The translations under genes were made by a program, and so were the position numbers. Below are positions 21,540 to 32,349 of a stretch of 64,000 bases of DNA, piece by piece. The stretch lies in NCBI GenBank assembly GCA_047967505.1, contig CM106539.1; one strand, given 5' to 3'. The notes below the pieces were generated by a model. It saw only the letters and a list, made by a program, of their open reading frames with translations. It ran no database searches and had not been told where the DNA came from. The number at the start of each line of letters is the position of its first letter. Position 1 is the stretch's first letter. Source of the DNA: Dipteris shenzhenensis (Eukaryota; Polypodiophyta; Polypodiopsida; Gleicheniales).

Positions 21540-23405
21540 TTAAAGATCATTTTTGTGCACTTGCGAGGATAGGTAGTATATGCTACTTTTGGGATCCACC
21601 AATTCCATGTCGAAATTCATGGCCCTAACAAAATGAGAAAAGATAATGGCGACTAGCTTGTTTTCAACCAAACAATATTGATGGTCACTACGTTGTTCAT
21701 AGTACCATCTAGTAACATAGTATGAGACCTTGCCACACCTAGTTCCCCACTTGTCTGTAAGCACTTTCCAAGATGTTTGCTTTGCATGGGTACATTTCAG
21801 AATGAAGAAGTCCACACCCTCGTCGTTTTCCTCCCCAGCATTCATTGCAAAATTTTCTCCCTCTATAATCAAATCACTCAGCAAGTCCTCACAGCCCTCA
21901 TAGATAGGTTCTTCAACTACATTCTATTTACTTGATACCTCATCAATTGGAGAAAGAATGCTGAATTCCCAAGCTAACATAGGACTTGTTCTCACATGAT
22001 CTCCACCTTTTGTCCATGCATGCATGGAAATAGCAGAACAATCCCCTTTTCTTGAATTGTGTTGCATCATGCTTGCAAAATCCTAGAATACTATGCAACC
22101 CTCGAGACCCCTCCACCCTTGCACAACCCCATGTCTTGGTTCTATCCACTTCACCCAACTTGATCTCCCAAAACACTCTTTTGGATGGTCCTTCCTTACT
22201 CTTGGAACTAGTAGATGCTGTAGTATTCAATGAATTTGTTAAAAATTGCACTAGATCAACTACATGTTTCAATACCACGCCATCAGTCTCGAATTGCTTG
22301 TGTAAGGACCCTTTTAATCACTATACTTGCACCATCGTGTTCTCCTTTGCTATGGATTGATCCAAAGAAGTTCCGAGTCATCTCAATATTGGTTAGTGCA
22401 AAGAATCTAGCAACAAAGTAAATGGGTCTTGCTACCTTAAACTAAGATGTTGCTCTATCGGACCACACCCAGTGCCTTTTGAATTGTACCCCTTGTTCTT
22501 CAAGCCACTTGCAGTGAAGCAAAAGGAAAAGTTGTACAAAAAGAATGTCGTGTGCTTTATCCATCAGAGATGTAGAAATGAAACTCCTTGATAATTTGGC
22601 CATCCACAAAGTTGCAACGATAAGTAATATGAACAAGGATTGTACACTGATGATCTGAATGCGAGTGCATGGATTGAATTTCATTTTGGACTTTGAACGA
22701 GTAATTTTCTGCAAAATCTATAACAAACACAATAACATTTGAAGGAAAATTCTTCAAACACTCCCTAAACTGGTCCGCCTACCATTTGTTTATGAAGTTG
22801 TGTCTGATGAAAGTGGTTGCGTGTTTCTTTAACATGGATAACATGAGATTGATTAGCATCTCCTTGACTCATAAAACTTGCAAAAATTTTTTCCCTTTCT
22901 TGTTCAGTCCAGCATCACCATCTTAAAACACCTAAACCATCACGTTTTTTCGCTCTTGTGCTACTTCATTTGGGCAAATTGCAAGTTTTTGTACACCACA
23001 CCTTTCACATTCTCCCATAAGGCACTCATAAACATGGAATATTGAGTCTTGACTCTTTGCCTTTAGCACAAACACAGGATTCTCACAATTGTGTGACCCC
23101 ACTAAAGGCATGCTCCTTTGCACCACATTGCCTACTCTTGCTGATGAAAGGAATGTACTACAAAGACAAGAGCATGACTCTCCATGTAAACCAAATGCAG
23201 CCATGCAAACATGGTTAAGAGCTTCCTTTAAGTATATCATTTGAATGTGATATATACAGAAACATGTGTTTCTATCTTTAAGCTTGTGTACAAAGTAAGG
23301 TCTCAGCTTCTCAAAGGACCTCAATCCTATACAAATACTTGGATATGCAACTTCGAATGCCGTGAAGAAGTCTATGTACATGGATAAGAAAAGATCAAAC
23401 TTCAT
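21540..23405 (-). pseudogene. Decayed transposase-like gene, family unresolved
   Basis: Minus-strand pieces line up in order. The N-terminal part (23405-22932) is Cys-rich (CERCGVQKLAICPNE). Then comes NVIVFVIDFAENYSFKVQNE (about 22750-22690), then FHFYISD and the aligned WVWSDRATS[stop]FK (about 22470-22435). After that are HSKGEHDGASIVIKR (about 22350-22305) and a C-terminal block starting EENDEGVDFFILKC (about 21835). The series DFAEN, W-SDG-x2-SQFK-like and H-KGxxDG looks like a family of transposase-like proteins scattered in plant and animal genomes. The spaced Asp residues suggest an RNase-H-like catalytic core. At least two frameshifts and many stops kill it; the conserved Gln after TS is TAG and the conserved Gly of SDG is Arg. 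The family assignment is from memory of the pattern. Confidence 0.55.
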
Positions 23406-23638
23406 ATGTTATGTGGCACACTATAGCAACATAGCAGACAATTTCAATACACAGATATGGGGCACAACATGTATGCACAATACAACATTATTTGTGCACA
23501 CAAAGACGTGGAGATAGGTATACTATATAGCTCATTGTTTGTGCTACTCAAACCTATATAGTAGTCAATTTCAATATACATAGACGTGGCACACCATGCA
23601 TGATATATAGCACACTATTTGTGCTATTTAGCCTACAA

Positions 23639-23845
23639 GTCCTACCTCACAAGGCTTCATCTTTTATTGTTCCCACTATCAATTGCTTAGTCCAGCTAAT
23701 AAAACAGCCTTTCCTAGTTGTGACTTTGAATGATGTACATATAATTAACTTGGAGAGGGTAGGACTTGGGAAAAAAGCCTTTGATATGACAAATGTTTTC
23801 AAGGATTTGAAAAGCAAGTTGCTAGCATCATACTTCACATCCTAA
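23639..23845 (+). pseudogene. SPT16: Fragment of SPT16 (FACT histone chaperone subunit)
   Basis: The frame reads PHKASSFIVPTINCLVQL, then PFLVVTLNDVHIINLERVGL and then FDMTNVFKDLKSKLL. This matches the highly conserved middle domain of SPT16, including the hallmark order PFxV-xL-x-(D/E)V-xIxNLERVGLGxKxFDMxxVFKD. SPT16 with SSRP1 forms FACT, which moves H2A-H2B during transcription and replication; the full protein is about 1000 residues. Only about 65 residues are here. The sequence leaves the SPT16 pattern after LKSKLL, probably by a frameshift, and nothing upstream of PHKAS matches. No introns are visible within it. It is a captured or retro-copied scrap next to the decayed transposase-like gene, not a working gene. 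Confidence 0.8.
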
Positions 23846-23902
23846 GTAGCGTTAAGTAGCATATGACAGTCCACATATTCAGCACATGAAAAGAAACCCA
23901 CT

Positions 23903-24340
23903 ATATAGCCTTCCATGAAATTAAAGGTATCTCCCATACACTTAGGAGGTAGTAATATTCTTTGTAATCATCTCTTCCTCCTCATGTCATTCCACTGGAT
24001 GCCAAAGTGTACTTGGAAAGATCTATAATTTCCTCAAAGGCTAGCACACAACACACGCTTCCATGAAATTATAGATCTCCCATACACTTCGGAGATAGTA
24101 ATATTATTTGTAATCCTCTCTTCCTTTTGATCTTGTTCGATTGGGTACTGAAGTGTCCATGGAAATATCTACAATTTCATCAAAGGCTAGCACACATCAC
24201 AAGATTCCATGAAATTATAGATCTCCCATACTTAGTAGATAGTAATATTCTTTGTACTCCTCTCTTCCTCTTGATCTTGTTCCATTGGCTTCCGAAGTGT
24301 ACTTGGAAAGATCTACAATTTAATAAAAGGATAGCACACA
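23903..24340. repeat. Tandem repeat, three units of about 147 bp
   Basis: Landmark TTCCATGAAATT occurs at about 23911, 24059 and 24205. Units share ATCTCCCATACACTT, AGTAATATTCTTTGTA, TCTCTTCCTC and CAAAGGCTAGCACACA. Confidence 0.85.
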
Positions 24341-24786
24341 ACATGTGCAATTTGCCATTGTGGCTAGATTGGGGGTTTCTTTTCATGTGCCATGAGCATT
24401 GGGACTCTAGACAATAGGGCAAATGAGGAGACGAAATTGTATGTATCATGTGTATTCAAGGGCTATTTAAAAAACCCCTCAACTAAAATTATACCCTAAA
24501 TAAAAACACCCCTCTTTACTTATGGACTAAGTGATTTTTTCCTAAAGTTATATATAAAAACCCCTCCTATTATATAAAAACCTATTATAATACTAAATGT
24601 TTTGAGGTGAACCCATCGAGTATATGTTGCCATAATCTACCGCTAGACTTAACATTGCCTCAATTACTCTACACCAACAAGTTGGTGTTTGCACACAATG
24701 AGGCTATATTTGAGCATACAAAAGGTGAAACTTTCTTTTTCCATGCTATAGACAAGAGGCATCACAATTGCCCCACTCTCAGGGGG
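24341..24786. other. No gene recognised
   Basis: Contains short C-rich and A-rich strings (AAAAACCCCTC repeated near 24470-24570), possibly the edge of another MITE. No coding support. Confidence 0.4.
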
Positions 24787-25012
24787 GGGAGGGGGGGGTC
24801 ACTAAAAAATATATAATTATTTCTCATGTGTTGAACAAAAGGGTTTTTTTTAATGTTACTCTTCATAGAATGTTTACATACATAAGGGGTTTACTTATTC
24901 AGAAATAAAATTTCTAGTGTAAAAATATCTAAGAGACCATATGTAAGTAGGGGTTTTTTAATTACCCTTTGAATGCACATAGTATGGGCAAGTTCTATAT
25001 ACTGAAACCCCC
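24787..25012 (+). repeat. Old copy of the GGGGGGTCACT MITE
   Basis: Starts GGGGGGGGTCACT and ends ACTGAAACCCCC. Between these, the blocks GTGTTGAACAAAAGG, CATACATAAGGGG and TTTGAATGCACATAGTAT match, in order, the intact copy at 32104-32349. It is strongly diverged and no clean target duplication was found. Confidence 0.6.
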
Positions 25013-26801
25013 ATGGCTCCACTACATTAAGATTACTGAATGATCCTAGCAAGATTATTGGACTTCGTAAAGAGATGAAATTAAAACATGGCATGGTGGT
25101 TGAGTTGTTTGAAAGGAATTACCATACAACGGATGATCTTATGAATATAGTATTATTAGGAAAATATTTGATTATACAGTACTTCAGACACAAATATATA
25201 AAGATTGAATAATTCGATGATTCATTCCAATGCAAGTGATGAAACTAGTAGCAAGGGTTGTAGATAATGGAAAAATGACAATTACTTTCATGCATTGTGC
25301 TAGAACATAAGCCCATGAACGGCAATAATGACGTACCTTTGCTTCTCCATGAAATTTAGAAAATGAAAAAAGACGAAAGTCTTGGCAAATGAATAACTTA
25401 GTTGCTCTAACAATTCTCTAAAGACAATTTCATAAAGTAAAAAGTATACATCAATGCATAGTACAAGCTATCATCTCATATCGGGGGATCCCTTGTAGTG
25501 CTAGCTTACAATTTCACGGTAGGCATTTTATTATAGCTCAACATATCTATTGCAACTACTAGTTGGCACTCAAACAAAGAAACGTACACTCCTCATAGCA
25601 TGAATCTACATGCTTTGCATCAAAGTTAGCTAACGATTTTCATAGTTGTATATCCATGTAGGTCTATCTAACCATTAGCAATTCTTTCAAGCAAGTAGAC
25701 AAGCATGGAGCTAGTGGGATGCATAAATGTAAGGAACAATCCACTTTCACGAACACGCTAAGTGTTCATCAAAACCTATGCATTACATGAATACAGTATT
25801 TGAGCATATGTTAGAAGATCACATCACTATTACCAACATATGTGAACTCAAGATCTTCCTTGCCATTAACTTTTAAGCATACTATGTGTCTGTGCATCAA
25901 CATGAGAAGTGCATTGACTTCGTCACCGACCATATGTTTGTCCAAGCCAATCTCATCAAAATGAAGATTGAAATATGAATTGGGAAATTGCACTAATAAG
26001 TGAATGCATATCAAAGCTAAATATGCACTTCATTGTCCATATTACTTGGGTAAGGATGTTGATCCAACTTCATCATAATCAATGAGTAGCCTTGTATAAT
26101 ATGGAATGGTATTTGCAAATATGCAAACTTCTTTGTTTGAGACTACATTTGCTCGGCAGTTCTTATTTGTAGATTATTGAATATAATAATGCAATTGATA
26201 CTACATCTGTTGCAATTTAATGTTACTTATTGATGATCATTGCACTAAACACAAGCCCTAAAAGATGTGACACAAAAGTACTTTATTTTTGTCTTTCCTA
26301 CATAAATGAAATGTTTTTTCTATTTAATAGAGATCGAATCGGGGGGGAAATCGACTTGAGGATGTGGTTCGGCAGTTCTCCTGTACTGAGAGCACAATCA
26401 GCTTATCTGCATGGGCGTGCAAGAAGGTACACGGCACAACACATGAATCGTCATGTTATCATCGACAGAAAAGTTCATTCAAGGAAAAATTCATTTCCGG
26501 TATATTTTTCTTTGACGGACATGGAGATTGTGGCTGTTTGATCTCAACGTGACAAACTTCCCATTTATCCAATGCGACGTTTCTCCCGCTCATGCAGTTG
26601 CACACACGCAATAACAAGAATGTTTGTTGCTGTAGGTTTGCACTCCATGTATGGAACAAACAGTAGGTTGCAGACGGACATAAACATTTACTTTACTTGA
26701 TGTTCAACAACGTAGGACTCGTTGAAAAGCAGAACGACAAATATAGTTCAGCGAATATAAAAAAAACATAGGCCCCTAGATGTACAAGCGAGCCTGTTTT
26801 T
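25013..26801. other. No supported gene
   Basis: AT-rich intergenic sequence. A short frame at 26364-26552 contains FFFDGHGDCG, faintly like the FDGHG motif of PP2C phosphatases. Nothing around it supports that reading. Confidence 0.5.
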
Positions 26802-26807
26802 TTTATT
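26802..26807 (-). terminator. Poly(A) signal of the germin-like gene
   Basis: The minus strand reads AATAAA, 100 bases beyond the stop codon. It is followed on the plus side by a T-run (A-rich on the transcript strand). Confidence 0.6.
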
Positions 26808-26906
26808 GTCAGGTAGCGCAACAGCATGTAGAGGAGGACGTGCCTGTAGACTGAGAAGAAACGGACCTAGACTCTAGTGGGCATCGAATTTGTATAGCTC
26901 TTGTGT

Positions 26907-27560
26907 CTACCCAGAGAAGACAGCCTTTAATTGCTCCACCTGGGTTTCAGTCAAGAAGAAGGTCTTCTGGAGAACCTCGTCCTTGATGTTGGACCCAAAC
27001 ATGGAGGTCGGAATGATCTGGAATCCCGCATCCTGGCTGTTGAGAGCAACGACGGCAGTGGCAGGCTCCTTCCCAACGTTGAGCTGGAAATGGATGAGGC
27101 CTCTCGGGAAAATCATCACATCACCGGCATGGATCACCTTGGCGAACAACTTGTCTTTACTGTCCACGAAACCAGCATATAGGGATCCCTTTACGACAAA
27201 TATGATCTCAGAGCCGCGAGGATGTGTGTGCGGAATGATGAGGCCACCCAAGCCGAAGTCCAAACGGGCCATGGCAATACCCAAAGTGTTGAGCCCCGGG
27301 AACTGTTCCACAAAGGCGAAGGTAGCCGTGGCGTTCACAGGGCTACTGGAAGTATTACCGCGTTGGGCCAAGCCATGGAAAACGAAGTCATCTGTAGTGG
27401 CTTGGGAACGTTCATTGCAAGGGAAGCCGCTGATGTGAGGCTGTGCGGCAGAAACGTTAGCAACGCAGAAGTCCTGGACGGGGTCGGGGTCAGAAGCGAG
27501 TGTGATGAGGGGGGCGGCGAGGAGCAAGGCGAGCAAAAGAGCTACAGGATGTGCGGCCAT
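26907..27560 (-). CDS. Germin-like protein
   Basis: Intact, intronless 217-residue secreted cupin. Residues 1-23 form a signal peptide (Leu/Ala-rich core, cleavage near LAS/DPDP). The mature start DPDPVQDFCVAN is typical of germins. Cys32 and Cys48 form the conserved N-terminal disulfide. The first germin box has HTHPRGSE with metal ligands His111, His113 and Glu118. The second box, GDVMIFPRGLIHFQLN, supplies His157. Sequons at Asn35, Asn69 and Asn76 suggest N-glycosylation. Germin-like proteins form Mn-binding hexamers in the cell wall; some have oxalate oxidase or superoxide dismutase activity, and the sequence alone does not tell which. Length fits the family (about 210-230). The Met is chosen because the signal peptide follows at once. 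It is the only intact non-mobile gene here; a poly(A) signal lies 100 bases downstream. Confidence 0.95.
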   Translation of the reverse strand: MAAHPVALLLALLLAAPLITLASDPDPVQDFCVANVSAAQPHISGFPCNERSQATTDDFVFHGLAQRGNTSSSPVNATATFAFVEQFPGLNTLGIAMARLDFGLGGLIIPHTHPRGSEIIFVVKGSLYAGFVDSKDKLFAKVIHAGDVMIFPRGLIHFQLNVGKEPATAVVALNSQDAGFQIIPTSMFGSNIKDEVLQKTFFLTETQVEQLKAVFSG

Positions 27561-27588
27561 GGGGATGTACTTGGTGGAGCAATGCGTA

Positions 27589-27730
27589 GGAAGAAGATGG
27601 ATAATGTGAGCTGCTGCAGCAGAAGACGACTAGAAAGTATATGGAGTGGAAGGAAGAAGTGGGTGATATAGGAGGGAGGAAGAAGATGGATAATGAGCTG
27701 CAGCAGAAGACAAGTATATAGTATTTGGAG
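27589..27730 (-). promoter_or_regulatory. Duplicated promoter/5' UTR segment of the germin-like gene
   Basis: A block starting GGAAGAAGATGGATAATG and running through CAGCAGAAGAC to a GTATAT/GGAG string is present at 27589-27646 and again at 27678-27730, offset 89 bases. On the minus strand each copy carries a TATA-like element: CCATATACT in the near copy, CTATATACTT in the far copy at about 27713-27722. The far TATA is about 150 bases from the ATG, the near one about 75. The gene may thus have two alternative core promoters. Confidence 0.55.
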
Positions 27731-28657
27731 GCTTGATGCACGGGCAATGGACACCAATGGAGAAATGGTCAAGCATTCCTCACAGTGTAGAGGTATACGT
27801 GTAGATATCGATGATGGGAAGGCACCATGCAGATACGTAGTAAGTTGAACAGTCTCTTCAAAGTTCCGATTCTAACGGAATCCGGATAATCCACTACTTA
27901 GAACAAAACTTCACTTGTTTGATTACGGGAGCCCTTGACTTTGCGTACTTGAGCCACACCCCAAGGGCATGCTCTCACGCCAAGGCCTGGAAAAGAGAGA
28001 GAGAGAGAGAGACGACTTGGATGTGCACAAGGAGAAGAGGGGAGGGGGCCTTGGCTTGAAATAGAAAGAGAGAGAAAGAGGGAGCAATAGGTGGAGATCA
28101 CATGCCCTTAATCAAGCACAGAAACCCAAAACACTCAAGTGGACCAATCACTTTAAAAAATTCATAATTTTGCCCATCTCCAAGAGGAACCTTCACTAAG
28201 GCCTACCTAGAGGCAGGCCAACAAAGGCAGCCGGCATAGTGAGCAAGCGTAGCTAGCAAAGTGGATAAAGTAGACTCTATAGTCGTTGCCCTCTGGCAAC
28301 ACATTTAAGTTGCTCGGTGCTCGAATGAGCCCACTAGACATAACATGGCTTTTCTACATCTTACACCTAACACGTCACACATGACATCAGTTGCCTTGTT
28401 CTTACTTGACATAACACATTATGTTCACGTCTTACATGTAACGAACAAGTAGACTTTGGGGAAGAAGGTCATGTCACCGAAGACCAGTACGGTCACCACT
28501 CAAATGCACAACTTCAATGCTCTTATTTCCCGAGTGAGCATAGTGCGGTCCACCATTCAGTTCCCAAGAGCTCACAACGGCTACGTGACCAACCCAATAG
28601 CACATTTGAACTATTACAAGTCTGGTTTTTGAGGTGTGGATACATGGCACTTTGCAG
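27731..28657. other. Upstream region of the germin-like gene, no second gene
   Basis: Contains a short GA run at about 27994-28012 and purine-rich stretches to 28085. No coding sequence is supported. Confidence 0.5.
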
Positions 28658-28890
28658 CTTGGGGGGGTTGACTATGTATAAACTCTCTATATCGAGTCTG
28701 TTCAAGGCTTATTTGTAAAATTCCTTATTCGTAGATTTTTCATTAATAAAATGTACCCTTTTTCTATACAAATCTGAATTTTTTTTCTAAGATCAGTTAA
28801 AATAATTCCTTATGTAAGTTAAATTCTGTAAACTTTAGAAATTAAAAATATCCTTCTGTTGAACTCACGTGATAGGGTTACATAAGATTA
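28658..28890 (-). repeat. Truncated copy of the GGGGGGTCACT MITE
   Basis: Begins CTTGGGGGGGTTGACTATGTA and follows the copy at 45343-45589 through TTCATTAATAAAATG, TATACAAATCTG and TGTTGAACTCACGTGATAGG. It stops at about GTTACATAAGATTAG, so the right terminal repeat is lost. Confidence 0.75.
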
Positions 28891-29337
28891 GCCTAGATTT
28901 ACCACCGTGTTGATTCCTTTACTAACGTCACAAAAAAAGTGGATGTGGAGGGGTATGTCGTCTATCGAACTCATAAAATTTACATTGGGGAAGTCAAATT
29001 GAGCAAGTACGATTGGCATACCTAAAGGCAATTTGAAAGCTAGTTCTTAGGCAATCGATGGGAAAAAAAGAACCTTTGATATTTATCTCAGGTTGAACAT
29101 CATTCGAGTAGGTGGAATAAAGGCTTCAAGCTTGCAACTAGATATCAAAATATGAGGGATTGTCAAGTTCTAGGAGGTCCAAGTCGTAGTACAGAAAGTG
29201 TGTGGACGTTTGGTCTGTCTTTTGAAGGTGATCTCCAAGACCATGCTAATAATTTGAAGAGAATGATGGAGGGTGAATCCAAGTAACAAGTCAAACCATT
29301 AAAGTTAGAGTGTGCTTGATGGGTACTATCGTCAAAG
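28891..29337 (+). other. Probable upstream part of a decayed gag-like ORF
   Basis: A short readable stretch near 29229-29285 (GDLQDHANNLKRMMEGES) resembles the helical style of the relic that follows. Too broken to delimit. Confidence 0.35.
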
Positions 29338-30030
29338 TAGCAATGCCCCGATGGAAAGAGGACATGAAGAAGCTACAATGGAGAGACATCAACTTAGCTT
29401 TGACTATGGTACATGAGAGACAAGTAAGAGAGGATGCAAAAGCCAAGGTAGAGTAGGCATAAGACAAGGTCAAGGAGGCACAAGCAAAGGCCTTATAGGC
29501 ATGAGAGCAAGGTCAGGCCATTGAGGCCGCAGCAAATGAAGAAGCTACAATGGAGAGACATCAACTTAGCTTTGACTATGGTACATGAGAGACAAGTAAG
29601 GGAGGATGCAAAAGCCAAGGTAGAGTAGGCATAAGACAAGGTCAAGGAGGCACAAGCAAAGGCCTTATAGGCATGAGAGCAAGGTCAGGCCATTGAGGCT
29701 ATAGCAAAGGAAGCTAAAAATGGTAAAAAAGAAAAGGCATAGAGTAGGGAAGCAAAGAATTGCATCAAGTACCCAGATTATATCAATAGTTGGAAAATAC
29801 TAAAATAAATGGGGAATTAGGCATTGGCCACACACAAATCCACAAAAAACCTTCTTGATACTCAAAAGTAAAAAGCAATGACCCTTTAAAAACAGATTCT
29901 CATAATGTAAGATGCATTTAACATTAAGAAAGATGAGATAATAGATCCCCTAAGAAGGGACGTTGAACAAACCAGAGCATTGATGCAAGAGCTGTAGGAA
30001 AAGCACCATTGTGGAATTTTTAAGTAATAT
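29338..30030 (+). pseudogene. Decayed coiled-coil (gag-like) ORF with internal duplication
   Basis: Reads VAMPRWKEDMKKLQWRDINL, then a Lys/Glu/Ala/Gln-rich heptad region, and near the end EIIDPLRRDVEQTRALMQEL. A 172-bp block (29364-29535) is repeated at once (29536-29707), nearly identical. As 172 is not a multiple of three, it shifts the frame. Both copies carry the same four stops (TAG, TAA, TAG, TGA), so the stops are older than the duplication. At least six further stops downstream are TAG or TAA. Every one is a C-to-T step from Gln or Arg and the flanking heptads continue across it. Long coiled coils of this kind occur in plant Gypsy/LARD gag-like ORFs, but no zinc knuckle is present, so the type is open. 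Confidence 0.55.
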
Positions 30031-31550
30031 TAACTATGTAGGAGAAGCATCTATAGTTTGTGAAATTTTTTACACAAAGAGGATTCCCTTTTAAAGAAAT
30101 TAGAGAATAGATTTACCGTCATTGGATTTAAAATCTTGGTTAGTATCTGGGAGACTGAGAGAGATAGAGAGACAGATAGACTCAAAGAGAGAGAGGGAAA
30201 AATATCAGTCATTTCAAAAGTCAATACATTTTGGGGGTAAACGATTCTTCCAAAGTCTTATCATCGCCAATCTTTTGTCTCTCAATTCCATCTCTTTGCA
30301 TTCCAAAATGTTTGACAATTCCCATCACACCTCCCATGTTTTAGCACCCTGTTCCATCACACCTCCCACTGACCGGCACCCTACAATCCATCCATCTGTG
30401 GAGCTGGTGTGCACGACAACTCCTTCGAGTCTACACTCCACTAATAGTGGTGCCTCACTATTGAACTTCTCTTCCCACCTTTGGAGCCGTCCTTGTCCTC
30501 TTCAATCAAACATCATGCAAGTTGGTTCATTCATTTTGTTTATTTGCACAAAGACAAAGAGAGAGAGAGAGAGAGAGAGAGGGAGGGAGGGGCAGGGAGG
30601 GAGGGAGGGAGAGAGGGAGGGAGGGAGGGAGGGAGGGAGAGAAGAAAAAGAAGGAGAAGAAGAAGAAGAAGAAGAAGCATATCCTTATGAGCAATCATAA
30701 ATTATGAGCTCCTGTGAGCATATCCTTACTCATGTATTTGTTTGGATTCAATGCCCAAGAGGTACAAATCCTTTGGAATCAACAAATAAATAATAAAGCA
30801 CCACCCTTGACATTTCCAGGGAGGATCGGGTCCTAATAGACCTTGTGTTGCGTCTCATGTCCATAATTTTATTCATTCTTTAAAAATTAATAAGATAAAA
30901 GGAAACGATCATGAATGAAGGATACAACAACCTTAAAGTGAATTTGGGGTCATCGAACCATGTAGTAGGTTGATGTCACCTACTAGTTTGAACCACGCCT
31001 TGTGCGATACTAGTTTAATCCTTTTTAATGCTCTTTTATATATCAAGATATACATGCCATGCGTCTCTTCTATATCAGGATCCACATGGTAAAGGTAAAA
31101 TAAATATTGGTCGTCGTTGGATTTACAATCTTGGTCAGTATTTGGGAGACTGAGAGGGATAAATAGACAGATAGACTCAAAGAGAGAGAGGGAAAAATAT
31201 CAGTCATTTCAAAAGTCAATACATTTTGGGGGAAACAATTCTTCCAAAGTCTTATCATTGCCAATATTTTGTCTCTCTATTCCATCTCTCTGCATTCCAA
31301 AATGTTTGATAATTGCCATCACACCTCCCATGTTTCAGCACCCTGTTCCATCACACCTCCCACTGACCATGGCACCCTACAATCCATCCATCTGTGGAGC
31401 TGGTGTGCACAAGAACTCCTTCGAGTCTACACTCCACTAATAGTGATGCCTCACTATTGAACTTCTCTTCCCACCTTTGGAGCCATCCTTTTCCTCTTCA
31501 GTCAAACATCATGGAAGTTGGTTCATCCATTGTGTTTTTTTGCACAAAGA

Positions 31551-31601
<51 letters not shown>

Positions 31602-32103
31602 AGGGAGAGAGGGAGGGATGGAGGGAGGGAGAGGCAAGGAGGGAGGGAGGGAGAGAGGGAGGGAGGGAGGGAGGGAGGGAGGGATGGAGAGAAGAAGAAG
31701 AAGGAGAAGAAGAAGAAGAAGAAGAAGAAGAAGCATATCCTTATGAGCAATCATAAATTATGAGCTCCTATGAGCATATCCTTACTCATGTATTTGTTCA
31801 GACTCAATGCCCAAAAGGTACAAATCTTTTGGAATCAACAAATAAATAATAAAGCACCACCTTTGACATTTCCAGGGAGGATCGGGTCTTAATAGACCTT
31901 GTGTTGCGTCTCACGTGCATAATTTTATTCATTCTTTAAAAATTAATAAGATCAAAGGAAACGATCATGAATGAAGGATGCAACAACCTTAAAGTGAATT
32001 TGGGGTCATCCAACCACGTACTAGGTCGATGTCACCTCTAGTTTGAACCCACCTTGTGCGATACTAGTTTAATCCATTTCAATGCTCTTTTATATATCAA
32101 GAT

Positions 32104-32349
32104 CTCGGGGGGGTCACTCATCATATGTAACCCTATCACGTGAGTTCAACAGAAGGATATTTTTTATTTCTAAAATTTACAGAAATAAATATACATAAGG
32201 GACTATTTAAAATAGTTTTGGAAAAGCTTTACAGATTTGTATAGAAAAGGGGTACATTTTATTAATGAAAAATTTAAAGATAAGGGATTTTAGAAATAGG
32301 CCTTGAACGCACGTGGTATAGAGGGTTTCTATACAGTGACCCCCCCGAG
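32104..32349 (+). mobile_element. MITE with 15-bp terminal inverted repeats and 8-bp target duplication
   Basis: Ends CTCGGGGGGGTCACT and AGTGACCCCCCCGAG are perfect inverted repeats. Flanks ATCAAGAT (32096-32103 and 32350-32357) are an 8-bp duplication. The neighbouring tandem copy has the unoccupied site TATATCAAGATATACATGCC at about 31038. An 8-bp duplication fits hAT-type transposases, though the G-run ends are not the classic hAT terminus. No coding capacity. Confidence 0.92.

Noticed and set aside
26364-26552. Possible PP2C phosphatase scrap (FFFDGHGDCG)
   Set aside because: Only a five-residue motif match; neighbouring residues do not follow the PP2C pattern and no second motif is present.
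26931-27671. Plus-strand frames of 83-182 residues opposite the germin-like gene
   Set aside because: Antisense shadows of a well-supported gene with conserved germin boxes.
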